Assembly: GCA_905331475.1 (NCBI GenBank)
Contig: CAJNYU010004668.1
Span: forward strand, 124,001 to 188,000
DNA from: Rotaria socialis
Taxonomy: Eukaryota > Rotifera > Eurotatoria > Philodinida > Philodinidae
Reading direction: 5' to 3'
DNA: 64,000 nt
The notes under the pieces: model-generated
The model's database searches: none
What the model was told of the DNA's origin: nothing
Seen by the model: only the letters and a program-made list of their open reading frames with translations
Shown: positions 47,377 to 60,477 of the stretch, in pieces
Layout: the number at the start of each line of letters is the position of its first letter
How positions within the stretch are numbered: the first letter of the stretch is position 1
Position numbers and translations under genes: made by a program

Positions 47377-49800
47377 ATGACTGATGATACGAATAATTCA
47401 GCGCAACCTACTGACTCAAGTGTCAGTAAGTAATCGTATTGGATCACAAGTTTTTATTTCATCACTTATTCATTCTGATAGAAACCAATAATAATTACTT
47501 CAATCAACTATTTTTGTCAGATGATGATACAGGAACTTCAACGGAGTTGACCGTGCTCCCTGCACAAACAACGTTGCTCACTGATGACAATATACCATGA
47601 TTAAATGAACATGTTTATTCTATTGATTGTTCAGCTTCAAATGTGCAAGTGTCACACTTGGATTCGAATAAAACAAATATCCATAGCACTACAAGTGTCG
47701 ATGAAGTGTCAATTGATAAACAGAGTGATACGATACAACAATATTCAACATTATGGAGTATACAATATAAAGAGAGAAACTATCATAGATTGGAATTACT
47801 TTAATTATTTCATTGTAGATCAATCGAAGACTCAAGTGTCCTCCAAAATTGTTGATAGTGAACCAAAGAAATCAAAAATACAACAACATATCATGATAAG
47901 TTACTTTCGCGAGTCATTTTTAGAAGTCTGTGAAAAAATATGTATTATACTTCAGGTTAATATACACGATTTTATGTATACAAATATGTATAATAATTTT
48001 CATTCATAGAATTGAAATCATAAAGTATGGATGGACAAAACTAAATTACATGGAGGTATACATGAAGCAATGGCTCGAGAAATTGAAAGCTCGCTCGCTG
48101 TTCTTGTCTGGTTCAATCATCAATACCGTCAGAGTTATTATTGCATACGAGCTAACTTTTGTTCTATAGAAATATTCTCCTGTATCTTATTTCTCACTAA
48201 TATTAAAATTTATTTAGAGGTTCTGTACACAGTTAATAAACATATTAAATTCATTCCATGCCTCATGGAAGCATCATTTGAACCACAAGGCTCTGTTGAT
48301 ATTGCAATTGGATCATTCATAAATTAAAATCATCCATATCTGTCTGTATCGTTCACTTAATACAGACATAATAAGACATCAAATATGCAAATAATTCGTA
48401 TATCGGATCAATTATATATTGACTTCTCATCATCGAATAGTTTTGACCAAGCTTTTGAAGAATTGATCGCTGAAATTGAAGCTATTCAGAGTGAAGATCA
48501 AGGAAAAGCTGGTAAATGAATGTTCCTACTGCATTATCTAATAGAAAGCTTATTGGATTGCCAATCGTGATCTTTGATCGAGAGTAGTTTTTATTCATAG
48601 TTGTCAGTGAAGTTATGACAAGAGCTTGAGAGTGCATTCTTCTGATAGTCATTGACCAACATGACTGAGAAAAGTCATCTGCTTTCTAGATGTAATAAAA
48701 ATGATGCCATGACTGTGCATCATCGATAAAGAAATAAATGTCCTCTGTAGAATAAAAAAGGAGCGCATATGCAGGATGAATACAAGATTTTTCTTCATCA
48801 ACATATTTGTTTTTAAGAACTTTATTTTCTGTTCCGACTTCGTATATTAGGCATCAAACATTTTGTTTAAAACCTTTGAGCACTACAATAATGTTATAGA
48901 TCAAAAACCTGTTTCTAAATTCAAATATTAGTTACATTATTACTCAAATACGTAGTCAATCAAGAAATCGAGCAAAAACAACTTCTATTTTGCTACGGTT
49001 TAACAGTCTAAAAAGAATTTTATATTCTATTTATTGTGATTGTGATTTCAGTAAGAAAACATTGAAAGCGAATAAATTAACGGCACGATTTTTATTGGTT
49101 TAGTTTTCAGAAAGATTCGATTTTTTCTTAATGAAAACAAAAGACGTTAAATATATACTTAGCAAAGTATTTCTTCATTATTTGTTTTCTCTTTTAAAAT
49201 CAGCAATGAAGAATTGTTTTTTTAATTTTACGGCTGCAACTTTCTTTTTCCATAATGAAAACAAGAGCAAAATTGACAAGCTACGAGAAAAGTCTTAAAA
49301 TAAATTTCAACATTCTTCAATTATCTTCATATTGGCAGTTAGTCTAAAGTAGACAAGCTGATTTTGCACAAAACGATATCCAATGATACGTTCTAACATA
49401 TATTCTACTCTTATCATTGTTTATATTTTTAAATTTTACTTGTTTCAGAAACGAATAAATCAATAATTAATGAAACTACGCACAGAGATCGAAACACTTC
49501 CATACATAATTGTCAAGGTTTGTTTCGTATGAGTGATAATGATTTGCAAATACTTACAAAGGAGGAATTTATTGAATATATTACTATTTTGCATCGACAG
49601 CATTTCAATGAAACTAAACCCTTCGAAGAAATAAACCACAATAATAAGCATGAGCATGAAAAAATGAATAATCAGCAAATATTGCAACAGCTTCTCATAT
49701 AATCACGAAATCAAGTTGAATCTCTCGAAAATATTAATAGAACTCTCATCAATCTAACGCGTTTTAATACAATTGTGAAAGTTTTCTTGTTCATTCTATT
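47377..49800 (+). pseudogene. TIR-domain protein pseudogene
   Basis: A polar N-terminal exon (MTDDTNNSAQPTDSSV, with gtaagt donor) and a second part lead to a TIR domain. Its pieces are QQHIMISY (beta-A), then after an intron HKVWMDKTKLHGGIHEAMA (the alphaB/betaB region), LAVLVWFNHQYRQSYYCIRA, IKFIPCLMEASFEPQGSVDI and LYIDFSSSNSFDQAFEELIA. TGA at 48013-48015 interrupts the frame directly after the intron, TGA also ends the second exon at about 47598-47600, and the segment around 48325-48400 needs a frameshift. A downstream part at about 49450-49800 is polar and then hydrophobic (VFLFILFVC). TIR proteins act in immune signalling or as NADases. This copy appears dead. Confidence 0.75.
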
Positions 49801-52456
49801 TGTATGTAGTTCACATAATTTATTCAACAGCAGTTAACCATATTGATCAAAGCATATTGCTTTGTTTTTGAACGTGTATACTGGTTTCATCACAAGTCCT
49901 AGCTAAAGATGTCTAAAAGAATTGCTAGATAGTATCACTACTTGTATATGATCGCTTGCATCGTATACTTTTTATGGTACTTTGATATATGTACATGTAT
50001 TAAAACTATAGCTATATTTTCTTTTGTTACATTTTCATCAATCAATCAATCTATAGATTTTCTGCATTTTATTGTCTTCAAATTCATACGTCTTTTTTGG
50101 TCTTATCTGTTGTTATCTCTTGAACTCTTGATTCTAAGTTATTGATAGCTCCTCTATAGTACTATCCTATACATTGTTTTCACTTCTTTACACTTGTATT
50201 CGTATTCTTTGCTTGCAAAAAATAAAACCTTGTACATATGTAATAAGATAATACTTCTCCATAATTATTAACAACTGTTTTGTTGAAGGCTACCTTGATT
50301 TCACACTATACATTATGAAGGGTTCACTTTTTCTCGCGTATAGAGCATTATCGGTGTTAATTACTATTCTAGAATGTAACACTTACTTTCAGAACAGTTT
50401 AGTTAGAACAAAGGAAATATGCCATAGTTATTATGACACTAAAATAGTCATAGTAAAGTGCTTCTTTGACACATGAGAGAGTGCGACTTGGATACAGTCA
50501 AAGTTGAAGTTGAAGTCGGAGTAACGGCAAATATTTAATATATGGCTGGATCAAATTTTTCATTTGAATCTCATTCGAATATAACAATTATTTAGAACAT
50601 TTTTCTTTTAATCAAATTTCTTAGATTGGATGTGAGTGTAGGATTGAGAATAGCGTGTCTAGAATATTTTCGAGATGAAACCAGCTTCTGCTTAATAAGG
50701 AGCAAATAAAAATAAAAATCTCATCGTAAAGTCATGAAAATCGAGTTGCCAGATAGAAGTATTTAAAATTCAGTAGATTCCTCTTCAAATAATATATCGC
50801 TAAAGTCAAGAGAATAAATAAATATTGAAACACAATCAACTCAATGACTAACAACTTACAAAAGAATCATATAGTTCAATATTAAGAATGCCAGTGTATA
50901 TCTAATTAGATCTACATTTCAATCATTGTCTTGTCATCTTTTTTACTAAAATTTTTGAAATTATGCAAAAAATATAAATGTAAAATACGAACTGCATTGT
51001 TTATGCAAGAAAAAACAACTAACTTAAGTTTGCTAGTGTTGACTTTCAATCATTTTTAATGGATTATGATCAAATTTCATATTTTTCAACCACTTACAGG
51101 TATTTTTATTATACATCTATTATGTCTGGAATGATCCCTGATGATTTCTATCAGTAGCCAAAAATGTTTTTCTTTCCTTTTGTTAAATATCTGTCAAAGG
51201 AAATATTATATGAACTCAATATTTCAGATTTTCCTCTAGGCAAACTAAAAATATGTTATTTACATTCTGTAGAATCTATAGGAGATTAGAATGAAATAAA
51301 TATGCACATGTAAAAAACATTTTTGGGTCTAGTATATAAGCAGATTTCAGATGGAGTCTATCGCCTATCTCACTCACTATATCTCAAGCGAATATGATAA
51401 AAGGAGATAGATAATATTAGCATGTTCTTTGAACTTTTTCAGACATATAATACTACGCAAACATTGGCATACACCAATTAGTGTAGAGTTAGAGCAACGT
51501 ATATCTTAAAAAGCACCCATAGAAATGACTATTTAATACTATTTCAGTATCATCTTCAACATCTGAGTGTTTTCTTTCAAAATGAAATGAATTAAAACAT
51601 ACGTAGGGAATATAATGGCAGACAAATAATTAAGTGATCATTGTATATATATGCTGTCACTTGAACGTGATTTTCAAATGGATTACAAACTTGTTTCCAT
51701 TAATCATAACAATAGTAATTATAAACATACCGCGTTAATTAGGTATGTTTTGATGTTTGACTTGATTTCAAGTAGAAGTCAAATCACTGCTATTCAACTT
51801 TTGAAAACTGAGAACCGAGTCGTCCTTATGAATATTTTCTGGTTACAGTCCTAAAATCAAGCTCAAATTTTGGATGTGTAAGAATTCAAATGCAATTGAA
51901 ATAGGTGACTTGGTTGATTTAAACATCGATGAAGTAGACAGAAAAAATGATATTCATGTGTCTCTAAAGATTATGCGATTACTGAATCAATTAACTCTTC
52001 TGAAGCATATAACTGTGATAAAACGGATGAGCGAATATCTTTGTCGTACAGTACAACTAATTATAATATAGTATTAAGTATGATCCATAAAAAAGACGAT
52101 GCTCAAATCTTCTATTGTTGATATAGAAAAATAATAAAGTTTATATTTTTTTCGCAAATATTTAAAGTTATTTTAGAAGAACTAAAAATTCTAATGTTCT
52201 TTAGCAAAATTTTATCTTTTCTATAATAAATTAATTTTTTCTCGACGTGCAAACGTATTATCGTAATTGTTCATCATGCTGGTCGTTGCAGTCGTGATAT
52301 TTTTATCATTATCTGCACATATTCAAATAATGAGTATCTGAGTATGAGAGAATGTTCTCATTACAAATTATGGCAATACGTTCATTAAATGAAACTTTGT
52401 GAACATTAATTTTATTAATATTTTGCACTTTATGCAAAAAAGTATTTAAACATGTT
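49801..52456. other. intergenic, nothing recognised
   Basis: AT-rich. Frames at 51651-51854 and 51874-52071 are short and unsupported, although the latter (IEIGDLVDLNIDEVDRKNDI) is moderately protein-like. Confidence 0.35.
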
Positions 52457-53421
52457 TTAAATCGCAGGAGCAATCACTTGTGGATTAATCAATAATCGTG
52501 TTCGTCTTGGTGCAATACGTTGAAATGCCACATGAAACATAGTTTTTACATTCTGATAAAAACTAGGTCAAGCAATCATATAAATATAAAACATAATTGC
52601 ATGCGTGAGAAAGTCGATAAGAACACACACTGTATTAACTAATGTTTCTATTGCCAAACGCAATGCACTTTTGCTGATTGTTCCTGTAGAAATTGTATAG
52701 ATTGAATGCGCAGCAGTTGGTAAGCTGGTAACAATAGCAACAATAATTTGTGCAATAATCATACGTATTACCTGATCTTGTCAACGAATACCACCATGTA
52801 AATATATTGCAGGTAATTGACCAACAGTATTCCAAATTAAACAGCAAAGAACGGAAAGTACTGTTATTGGAATGACACTGTAGACGAATAGGCTAATAAA
52901 AGGCATCAACTGAATCATTATAGGATTGACCAACTGACAGGCACCTGGGTTTGGTGCAATGAAGAAAATAGCGTAGATTGAAAAAATCCTAACCAAAATA
53001 TTGCAGCAAGAATAATAGCTAAACGTGCTTGATTTAATGTAATCTTTGCACAATATTGAGTTCGTACCAAAATGTATCGATCCACAACAGCTAGACTAAC
53101 ACAAGTCAATGAGAAAGCACCACTTGCTGGGTCCACCATCCAACGAGCTTTACAAAGAAATAATGAAGTAAATAATGAATCGCGTGCAGTCAAGCTGTAA
53201 ATGACTCATAAAAGAGTTGCTATCAACAAGACAAACTAACTGTCAATAAAGGAAGCCAAAAGAAATAAAGAACTGACCCATGTATTGAGGCTTTCAAGAC
53301 GAATAAATGAGATTATATCAATTACATTTCCGACAGTCTCAATTAAAAGTATGATTAAACTGCCCCAATCATATAAATTCTGTGAAATTTCTAGTAGTAT
53401 AGCTGTACTATCAGGGGCCAT
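52457..53421 (-). pseudogene. rhodopsin-like GPCR pseudogene
   Basis: Single-exon remnant starting MAPDSTAILLEISQNLYDWG. Seven hydrophobic blocks can be followed, with SLTCVSLAVVDRYILVRTQY giving the DRY motif at the end of TM3. TM5 is in IQLMPFISLFVYSVIPITVL and TM6 in MIIAQIIVAIVTSLPTAAHS. In-frame stops occur after FIDS (53236-53238), in the following loop (LLL stop VIY), after GGIR and after FYIYMIA. One frameshift lies near 52985. The layout matches the large family of orphan, peptide-receptor-like class A GPCRs found in many single-exon copies in rotifers. With at least four stops and a shift it cannot make a receptor. Confidence 0.82.
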
Positions 53422-54894
53422 CGATATATTTTATATTCATTAATATAAAAGAAAGATAAAAGGTTAAGTTGACAGTTCATAGGTGAAAACTGACAAATCA
53501 GAAGAAGAATTAATGAAACTAATGAATTTGTCGTTTTTAAAAGAATAACATAAGATAAATATTAACAAGTAAAGACGAAGAACATTATGGACGACGACTT
53601 ACAGGCGATGTTAAAAAAGCGCTCAGAAAAAGACTTGTAGAAACAAGATTCATAGGAATTTAAAACATCATTCTATAAACAATTTATTCATCTTAAGTGA
53701 ACTTAAAAAAGAATGTTATTCAACATAAATGCGATAATAATCGCTTTCTAAGTAAAAATAATCTATAATCGAATATTCTCTTCATTTGTACGGAAGTTAA
53801 AAAACTAGTCGGCCATTGTCTTCTACTTTTTTCGCAAAGAATCTATAGAAGTTTAAAAGAAACGCAAATGATAATAGGGGAAAAACAGAGAATATATATT
53901 CTTTGTCAAATTTAACTTCAAAAATTTGCATAACATCATCAAATAAAATAAAATATTGTATGTAATCAAAATAAATAAATCACTCAGTATATATGTGACA
54001 ACTTTAATAAATTTGATAAGCTACTAATTACATGTTTATATTGATAGACGATCTTTGAAATAAAAATTGTCATTCATGCGTATGTGATAAAATTCTATTT
54101 ATGACGGTTCTTTTATTTTTTCTAAAATGGAACTTTTATAAAGGACTTATTCAAAACATAAAGATAAAAGAAATATGCTTTACATTCAATAATATTTTTG
54201 ATGATTTCGAATGATAGTGTGCTTCTTCTCGACATTTAACGATAAACAGTATTGATGCATAGATAAGAATAGAAACAGTGCGATGCTAATAATGTTGTAA
54301 TTAGAATTCATCATGGTACTTTTCAGGTTGAATACTTTTTCTTAAGTAAATATAATCAAACAGATGTTAAAATAATATATTTGATCCCGAATTCACTATT
54401 CTAATTAGATTTTGATATTCATTTTTGATGACAAACTTTGTCAACATAATCATTCTAAATTCCTTCAATTAACAGTGTTATCAATATCAATTGATTTTAT
54501 TCAATTATTAATACATGTCTAGTGAATCTCTATCATTTTCTTTTAGTTTTTTTTCTGTTAATCGCAATTTTTAGATAATTCACTAAATTTATCATTTCAG
54601 ATATTCTCTATGGAGAACGACAACAAAAAGACCATACTATAAAAAAGATTTCTCAATCGACGACACCAATTATTAGTTTCACTATATTTTTGGAACAAGA
54701 ATAATAATTAAGATTATGTACATCATTGTATGAATAATTCATAGACGACAAACAAAAACTGAAACGATTTGACAAACAACAGCAGAATTTATTTTTAAAA
54801 GAACCTTTTGTTAATAAAGTTGAATGTTTAACAATGTTTTTGAAAGTAAAGAAAAAAAAATCAAAGAGTTTCTTGTCTAATTGTATTAAAATGA
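53422..54894. other. intergenic, nothing recognised
   Basis: AT-rich, no supported gene. Confidence 0.4.
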
Positions 54895-56062
54895 TTAAGC
54901 AAGTTCCATAGCTTCATGAGCTCCTGTTGCTTTGACTTTTTCATTAACTATGTCAAATTCGATCTTTTTTACATTTGTTGATATAACTTCAGTTGTTCCT
55001 TTGGCTAATGTATAATCAGCCTGTCTGAAAACGAGAAATAACGAAAATTTTAATTTAATACAACATCGAAAAATTGAGATATATTCACTTTTCAGTACGA
55101 GCAGCTACAATTTCGTATGGTAAAAATTTATCCAATTTTTCTTTTGTTAATACAAACATATTAATTTTACTTCCTGAATATAAATCTGTTGTTGTCGATG
55201 CATAGAGCGCATCACGTACTAATTGTTTTGCTTCATCTTCCTTTAAAAGATAAATATTAACTTCAGAAAAATTCAATTCAATTCAATTTACTGTCATATT
55301 TTCTTTATAACGATCTTCAATAACAGATAATGATGTATATCCACCAGAACCTAAATTTTATATTTTTATTAATAACATTAAGAAAGAAAGAAAGAAAGAA
55401 TTTAACCTGAAGCCACAAACGGTAAAAACGCGATACTTCCATGAGGATGAACTGTTGCTATATGAGAGCCAGTTACATCGACACCAACAATAATCAAATA
55501 AGCACCGATATAGCCTCGATATCTAATATAAAAATTTAGAATTTTATAATTAAAATCATAAGAAAAAAGAAACCTGAAGAGATGTTGTTGTATTTTTCTA
55601 ACAGCTGTTGCAACACGAACTTGTCGATCTTGATTCAATTTCAGTAATTCAAGTTGAGATTCAAGTAAACGTGTTTGAAAATCACAATCAGCTGATGTTC
55701 CGGCACCAAGTGCATAGATATTATCCGATAAACGATGTATTTTTAATACATTATCATCAAATATTATATTTCCTGCTGTACATCGACTATCAGCAGCAAT
55801 GACAACACCATCCTATTTTGTTAAATTATAAGTTGATCTGAATTCTTATAGAAATATTTTAATTACATACCTTATATGTAATAGCAGCAATTGTTGTACC
55901 AGTTTTATGAATTTTACCAGGTAGAACATTATTTTTCAATAAAATATCATTTCTGAACGAAAAAATGAAAGTAATTAAAATATTTCAAGGAATAAATTAT
56001 TACCGGCGACAATTATCAAAGACGAACCCACCAGCAGGTTGTTCAAAAGCGATGCCAGACAT
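54895..56062 (-). CDS. PSMB7: 20S proteasome subunit beta type-7
   Basis: Seven exons, complement(54895..55024, 55089..55240, 55292..55350, 55407..55522, 55574..55812, 55871..55952, 56004..56062), give 278 residues in frame. GGFVFDNCRRN is the conserved propeptide, and cleavage before Thr39 in HKTG/TTIAA would expose the catalytic N-terminal threonine. IAADSR, ALGAGTSAD, YRGYIGAYLIIVGVDVTG and LPFVASGSGG follow the family. The C-terminal arm (LAKGTTEVI...) wraps the neighbouring subunit in known structures. Beta-7 provides the trypsin-like activity of the proteasome. An apparent in-frame stop at about 55283 lies inside a 51-nt intron (55241-55291) with proper GT-AG ends, so the gene is intact. 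Confidence 0.94.
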
Positions 56063-56670
56063 AACTTTTTTCCTTTTAGCGTTTTTCACAAATAAATAAC
56101 GAACGAATTTTTATCAACAATAAAAACGACACTTGATGAGTCATCGGGTGGTACCCATTTTTATGTCGCCCTCTATTAAATGGAATATTCAATATTGTAT
56201 TTCGAATAATTATTTAAAACGTAATTAGTTTTTTCTTTTATCTCATTTTTCAAAGAAAATATTATTTATTTTATGTCAGTTCTTCAATGGTTACTTTCAA
56301 AACCAATGATCATGCTAATAAAAATGTCGAACGAATTTTTTTTTGGAAAACATTACAGCTGTTTTCAAGATTTTATAAGCAACTGAAGTTTTGTGAGACT
56401 TTCAAAAAATTCAAATTCTTCGTCTGTGATTATTTAAAAAAAATTCAGGCAAACATCTGAACCAGATTGTTTGAAAAGCCATTTTATTCTGTGATATATG
56501 AATGTGAATAAACCTGAGTAATATAAGCAATGACTATCATCAAATTTATCAGATTAGTTATATTTCATCAGCATTTGTTTCTATATGATCTCCTATATAA
56601 TCTGACACTTGTCAAAAATGTATAGAAAGTAAAGGATGAAAACGTTTCGTTGAATTATAAAAAATTGAGT
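56063..56670. other. intergenic, upstream of PSMB7
   Basis: AT-rich. It must contain the PSMB7 promoter; no motif is recognisable. Confidence 0.4.
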
Positions 56671-56672
56671 TA

Positions 56673-56958
56673 CCCAGGTCCAAGCAACCGGCCCGGGAAA
56701 CGGTCGGTTCCCGCGCATTCCCGCAATTTCACGGAAGCAGTATTCCGGACCGGGAAATCTTCGGATTTTTCCTGTAAGTTCCGCCAAGTTCCTGTTGGTT
56801 TCCGTCCGAAATCACCGGAGAAATCCGTCCCGGAGTACTGCTTCCAAGGTCCGGGGATATCCAGCGTTTTCCTGCACCCTCCGGTGCGTTTCCTGCATGT
56901 TCTTGGCCGGTTCCAATTAAATCCGCTCATTTCCGGAGGCCGGAAACATCGTCCTGGG
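56673..56958. mobile_element. CCCAGG-ended element, word CCGGAAAT (second copy)
   Basis: 286 bp, ends CCCAGGTCC and GTCCTGGG, flanked by TA on both sides (56671-56672 and 56959-56960). It is the reverse-orientation counterpart of 6624-6888, with a short local duplication near cgcgcattcccgcaattt and another near ccctccggtgcg. The GC-rich open frames on both strands are artefacts. Confidence 0.8.
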
Positions 56959-56960
56959 TA

Positions 56961-57060
56961 ATAGTTTCCGATCTAGATACGTAGCCAGGATCTGACCGTT
57001 TTCAATCCGGGTATGGAATCCGGATTGCACCGTCCAACCAACCGGATCCGGCGATTAGGA
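56961..57060. repeat. remnant of GGATCCGA-type island
   Basis: Directly after the TA of the preceding element come tttccgatctag, ggatctg, aatccggg, ggaatccgg and ccggatccgg. This is the word content of the 6453-7077 element. The left partner was not found. Confidence 0.4.
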
Positions 57061-57416
57061 ATTATTCGATACCTCCTCTTTCTAATTGAAAAAAAAAGCT
57101 GTGAATTTCAACGATAAGTAAATATTTCTTATTGGAAGTAGGAATCTGCAGAATCACTGCTTAGAGTTGGATTGGAACCAACTTTTCAAAAAGCATCACA
57201 GAACGTGGACTAAGCAACATATTTAGACTGAAATCAATAAATTAATGAATTTAACTGGATCTTATTGTCGATTCTATCACATAAAATTTTTACTATACAT
57301 TGCTAATCTAACTAAGTTTCCTTAATTTGATATACTTAATGTATTAACAATTACTTTTGACATAAACCCCATTAAAATTGGATTAAAACCATGGAATACG
57401 AATAGGATGATCACAG
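57061..57416. other. intergenic, nothing recognised
   Basis: AT-rich, without a supported gene. Confidence 0.4.
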
Positions 57417-57644
57417 TTTAATAATCAGACAGTACCTTTTAAACAATTATTTGGTTTTGAACGTATTCATTTAGCAATAAATGAAACAAAAGAAGTATTT
57501 TTTCCTTTTACGATTGAAGCTGCCTTAGCCGTCACACGTGATGGATCGAAATGGTTGTATTCTGGTTTGTATCGTATCTTCGTTGGACAACAGCAACACA
57601 TGTTTTCAATCGAGCTACGAGGACAATCCGCTCGATTGGCTTGA
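57417..57644 (+). pseudogene. GH3 beta-glucosidase/xylosidase C-terminal fragment
   Basis: The frame begins after a cacag acceptor-like site and reads NNQTVPFKQLFGFERIHLAI, then NETKEVFFPFTIEAALAVTR and SGLYRIFVGQQQHMFSIEL, ending at TGA 57642-57644. This is the fibronectin-III-like C-terminal domain of GH3 enzymes (KQLFGFERVHL...GETKEV...GEYEIFVG). No catalytic domain or other exon is seen upstream within the AT-rich flank, so it is an orphaned end of a gene. GH3 genes in bdelloids are known to be largely of non-animal origin. Confidence 0.7.
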
Positions 57645-60470
57645 TATTATTTTTGAAGAGATACTTTGTGTAGTGCAGCTAATTCTTTCTAATATAAACG
57701 CATCTATCACAAAATTATTTTTTTTGTTAAACGATTTTTTTTATATTTCATTTTTTGAAATAATGATTCTTCGTAATTCATTTTAGAAAACTGAACGTTT
57801 CTTTTAGAGATCATCTGTTCAAGAGAGCTCGTCTAAATTAATCTTTTTAGGTCGATTAGTATCACTTAGAGACGACACTTTTGTACGTGCTGCTACTTGA
57901 TAATAGTCCCAGTCTTCTGTTAAATATTGATGTTAGTGATCAACTATCACTTCATGTTTGTGTCGTGGATGTGGGTTAACTGAAATTTCACAATCATGCT
58001 CAAATCCTAAAGTAAAATAAATGTGAAAACATCGGATTTAAATCATAGAGTGTTATGTGTACTTCAAAAAGTAAAACTAATTGATGACAGATATCTCATC
58101 AAGATACATCCCTTGCCAATAAATTGCAAGAAGAAAATGCAAGCGAGCTAAGTTAGCATGGATTACACTGTATGCGACCATATGCGGTGACCACTGACTC
58201 TACTCTCAAAGTGACATAATATCTTTAGAGATCACATAAATTGAGTTCAGATTCGTGTTTAGCTTGGAAAACTGGGTAAGAAGAGTAATTTTTGAATGGA
58301 TTTACGTTTGTATCTAGCGGGATTACGATCGTAAACAACCTCATGAATCTAATTATAAGAGATATATGATAGATATAGGCATCAGTATTTTCCTAATAAA
58401 TCACTAATATCAATAGCTATCGGGTTCGGGGTTTTACCTTTCGATAGTCCTTTTGACAAGTTACAAAACGAGGCATTTGGGAAACCCCTAAACTACTAGT
58501 CATCTGAGACATACCTAGGCAGTTTGGTTTCTGAATGCATTTTTGTGCATTTTGAGACCTTTTTTAGACGGTGTTTTGTTAGAAAGCTACTATTTGGTTC
58601 TAAATCAATATCAGATTCATAATCAGAGTTAAAAACTGAGTCAATTCATATATGTTGCGAATAATTTTGAGAAAAAAATCCCTGTAGCCCCTCTCAGAGA
58701 TGGTCTGGTAAATAATGACAATTTTTTCGATAACTCAGTCATTTCTTAACGGATTACCTTTATCTTCGAACTCGACTGACATATTGATGTGATCATTCCG
58801 TGTACAAAATTTCATGACAATTGGATGAGGCCTTCAAAAGTTATTGCGTTAACGGACGATCGGACGGACACACTGACCGAATCAAGAGTGTACTCACTTT
58901 TTGAGTACACAAAAACAATGATACAACCATTATTTCATACAACCAGAAGATTATCAACATAACTTAAGGAATCCATTGTACAACACAGACTCAATAAGAA
59001 CCTATAGAAATTACGCATACTTCAAAACTAAAACAAATTTGGTAACTTATCTTTAATTTTATTCGTTGTATGCAAACTCATTTAAACATTAATAATTCGA
59101 ATCATTTTCATTGAAATATGTAAAATTTTTGTATCATTTTTCAAGACTTTTTATGGTTTCTTTATATATCGTGATATTTCTACCTTTCGCTAACAGAAAG
59201 TATCAAAAACAGCTAGGCTAATCAGATTACATAACGCGCACTATTCAGAAATAGATGTCATTGGTCCTATAAATTGAACAGCACACATCAACATAGCTAG
59301 CTTATTCTAGTCGTAACACTTTTAATAGTAATATGGATCGAAAAATCAACTAATATCACAATAAAAGTTCAACTAGCAGTAGTTATGTGTCCAGTCCATC
59401 ATCATTATGGTATAAATCATTGGCAATACAGCTGCAAATACTTTGCCCGCTTACCAGATGAGTTACATGTGAGAATTTTGAACATCTTTCAAATTAATTT
59501 TAAAGAAAGATCTTGCAGAATATTTCAAGAAAGATTGAAAAAATTTGAAATCATTTGAATTGACCTGAGAAAATCTTTAATCCACGCCCACATTCAGAAT
59601 AGACTCAGTCATAGGAAAACAAATATGACAAAAGGCCCCATAATTAAAATGTCCTATTTGTGTCTCATTCAGAGCTTATAAAATCATTTTATAACAGATA
59701 AGCAAAATAAACGAAAATCCGCTTTCTTGCGCAGCATTTTTAATTGTTGTCTTACTATTTAATATTCGTTGACTGCGGACTACTACACATATATATGACT
59801 CGCTAATTATGAAAGTGGGCTCTTGTTTGAAAAAATTAAAATAGTTTTATTAGATGTACTGTTGTAGACAAACATCTTTCCCAATTCATAACTAAAAGTA
59901 AAGTAAAAACTCTTAACCCACTTCGCAATTCAGAACATAGACGGTAATGAGGGTTCAACTTGCGCGTTTATCTACGTCCTTTCACAAACAAACAAGGATC
60001 ATATATTTATTGCTAAGCACTAATATATCCTCTTCCTAACTGATTCTAAATCGAAAAATACATTTGATCGCATACATAGGTACCGAAAGACTGAAGTATA
60101 TGTGATCTTCTTCTAAGAAACATCGGTGATAGATCTTCGATCGAATAATCGATGTGTATTTCAACTAATTACATGCTCACGTAGCAGTTCACCACATGAG
60201 CACACTGACGAAAAACCCATTTTAAAACAGTCTCCTCAATCCTATACTAACAACTGCTAAAAACAGAGTTCGTAAAATTCAGCGTATTTTTTGTTTCTTC
60301 TCCTCTTATACCTTTTACTTGAGGCAATTGGAATTCTTTCTCGATGGGTTTTAGGTGAAAGATCTTGGGCAATGCACACTAAACTATAAAGTGTTGTAGC
60401 TTTTTGTCGCAGGATATAATGTTAGCGATTCGATTATTAAAAAGAGTCACAATTAGAAATGGTCACAAAA
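57645..60470. other. intergenic, probable dispersed repeats
   Basis: No gene. 58400-58915 has the feel of an old dispersed repeat (acgatcggacggacacactgacc) and ends in a perfect hairpin, gtgtactca/tgagtacac, at 58889-58911. The rest is AT-rich and unremarkable. Confidence 0.4.
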
Positions 60471-60477
60471 ATGGTCC

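Noticed and set aside
52940-52960. cacctgggt as another CCTGGG element end
   Set aside because: It is part of the GPCR coding sequence and shows no word island next to it.
55241-55291. Stop codon in PSMB7 suggesting a pseudogene
   Set aside because: The stop lies in a 51-nt intron with GTAAAT donor and TTTTAAAG acceptor; splicing restores a full-length subunit.
56593-56961. Open frames over the GC-rich element
   Set aside because: Same artefact as at 6.6 kb; they read the same repeat in opposite orientation.
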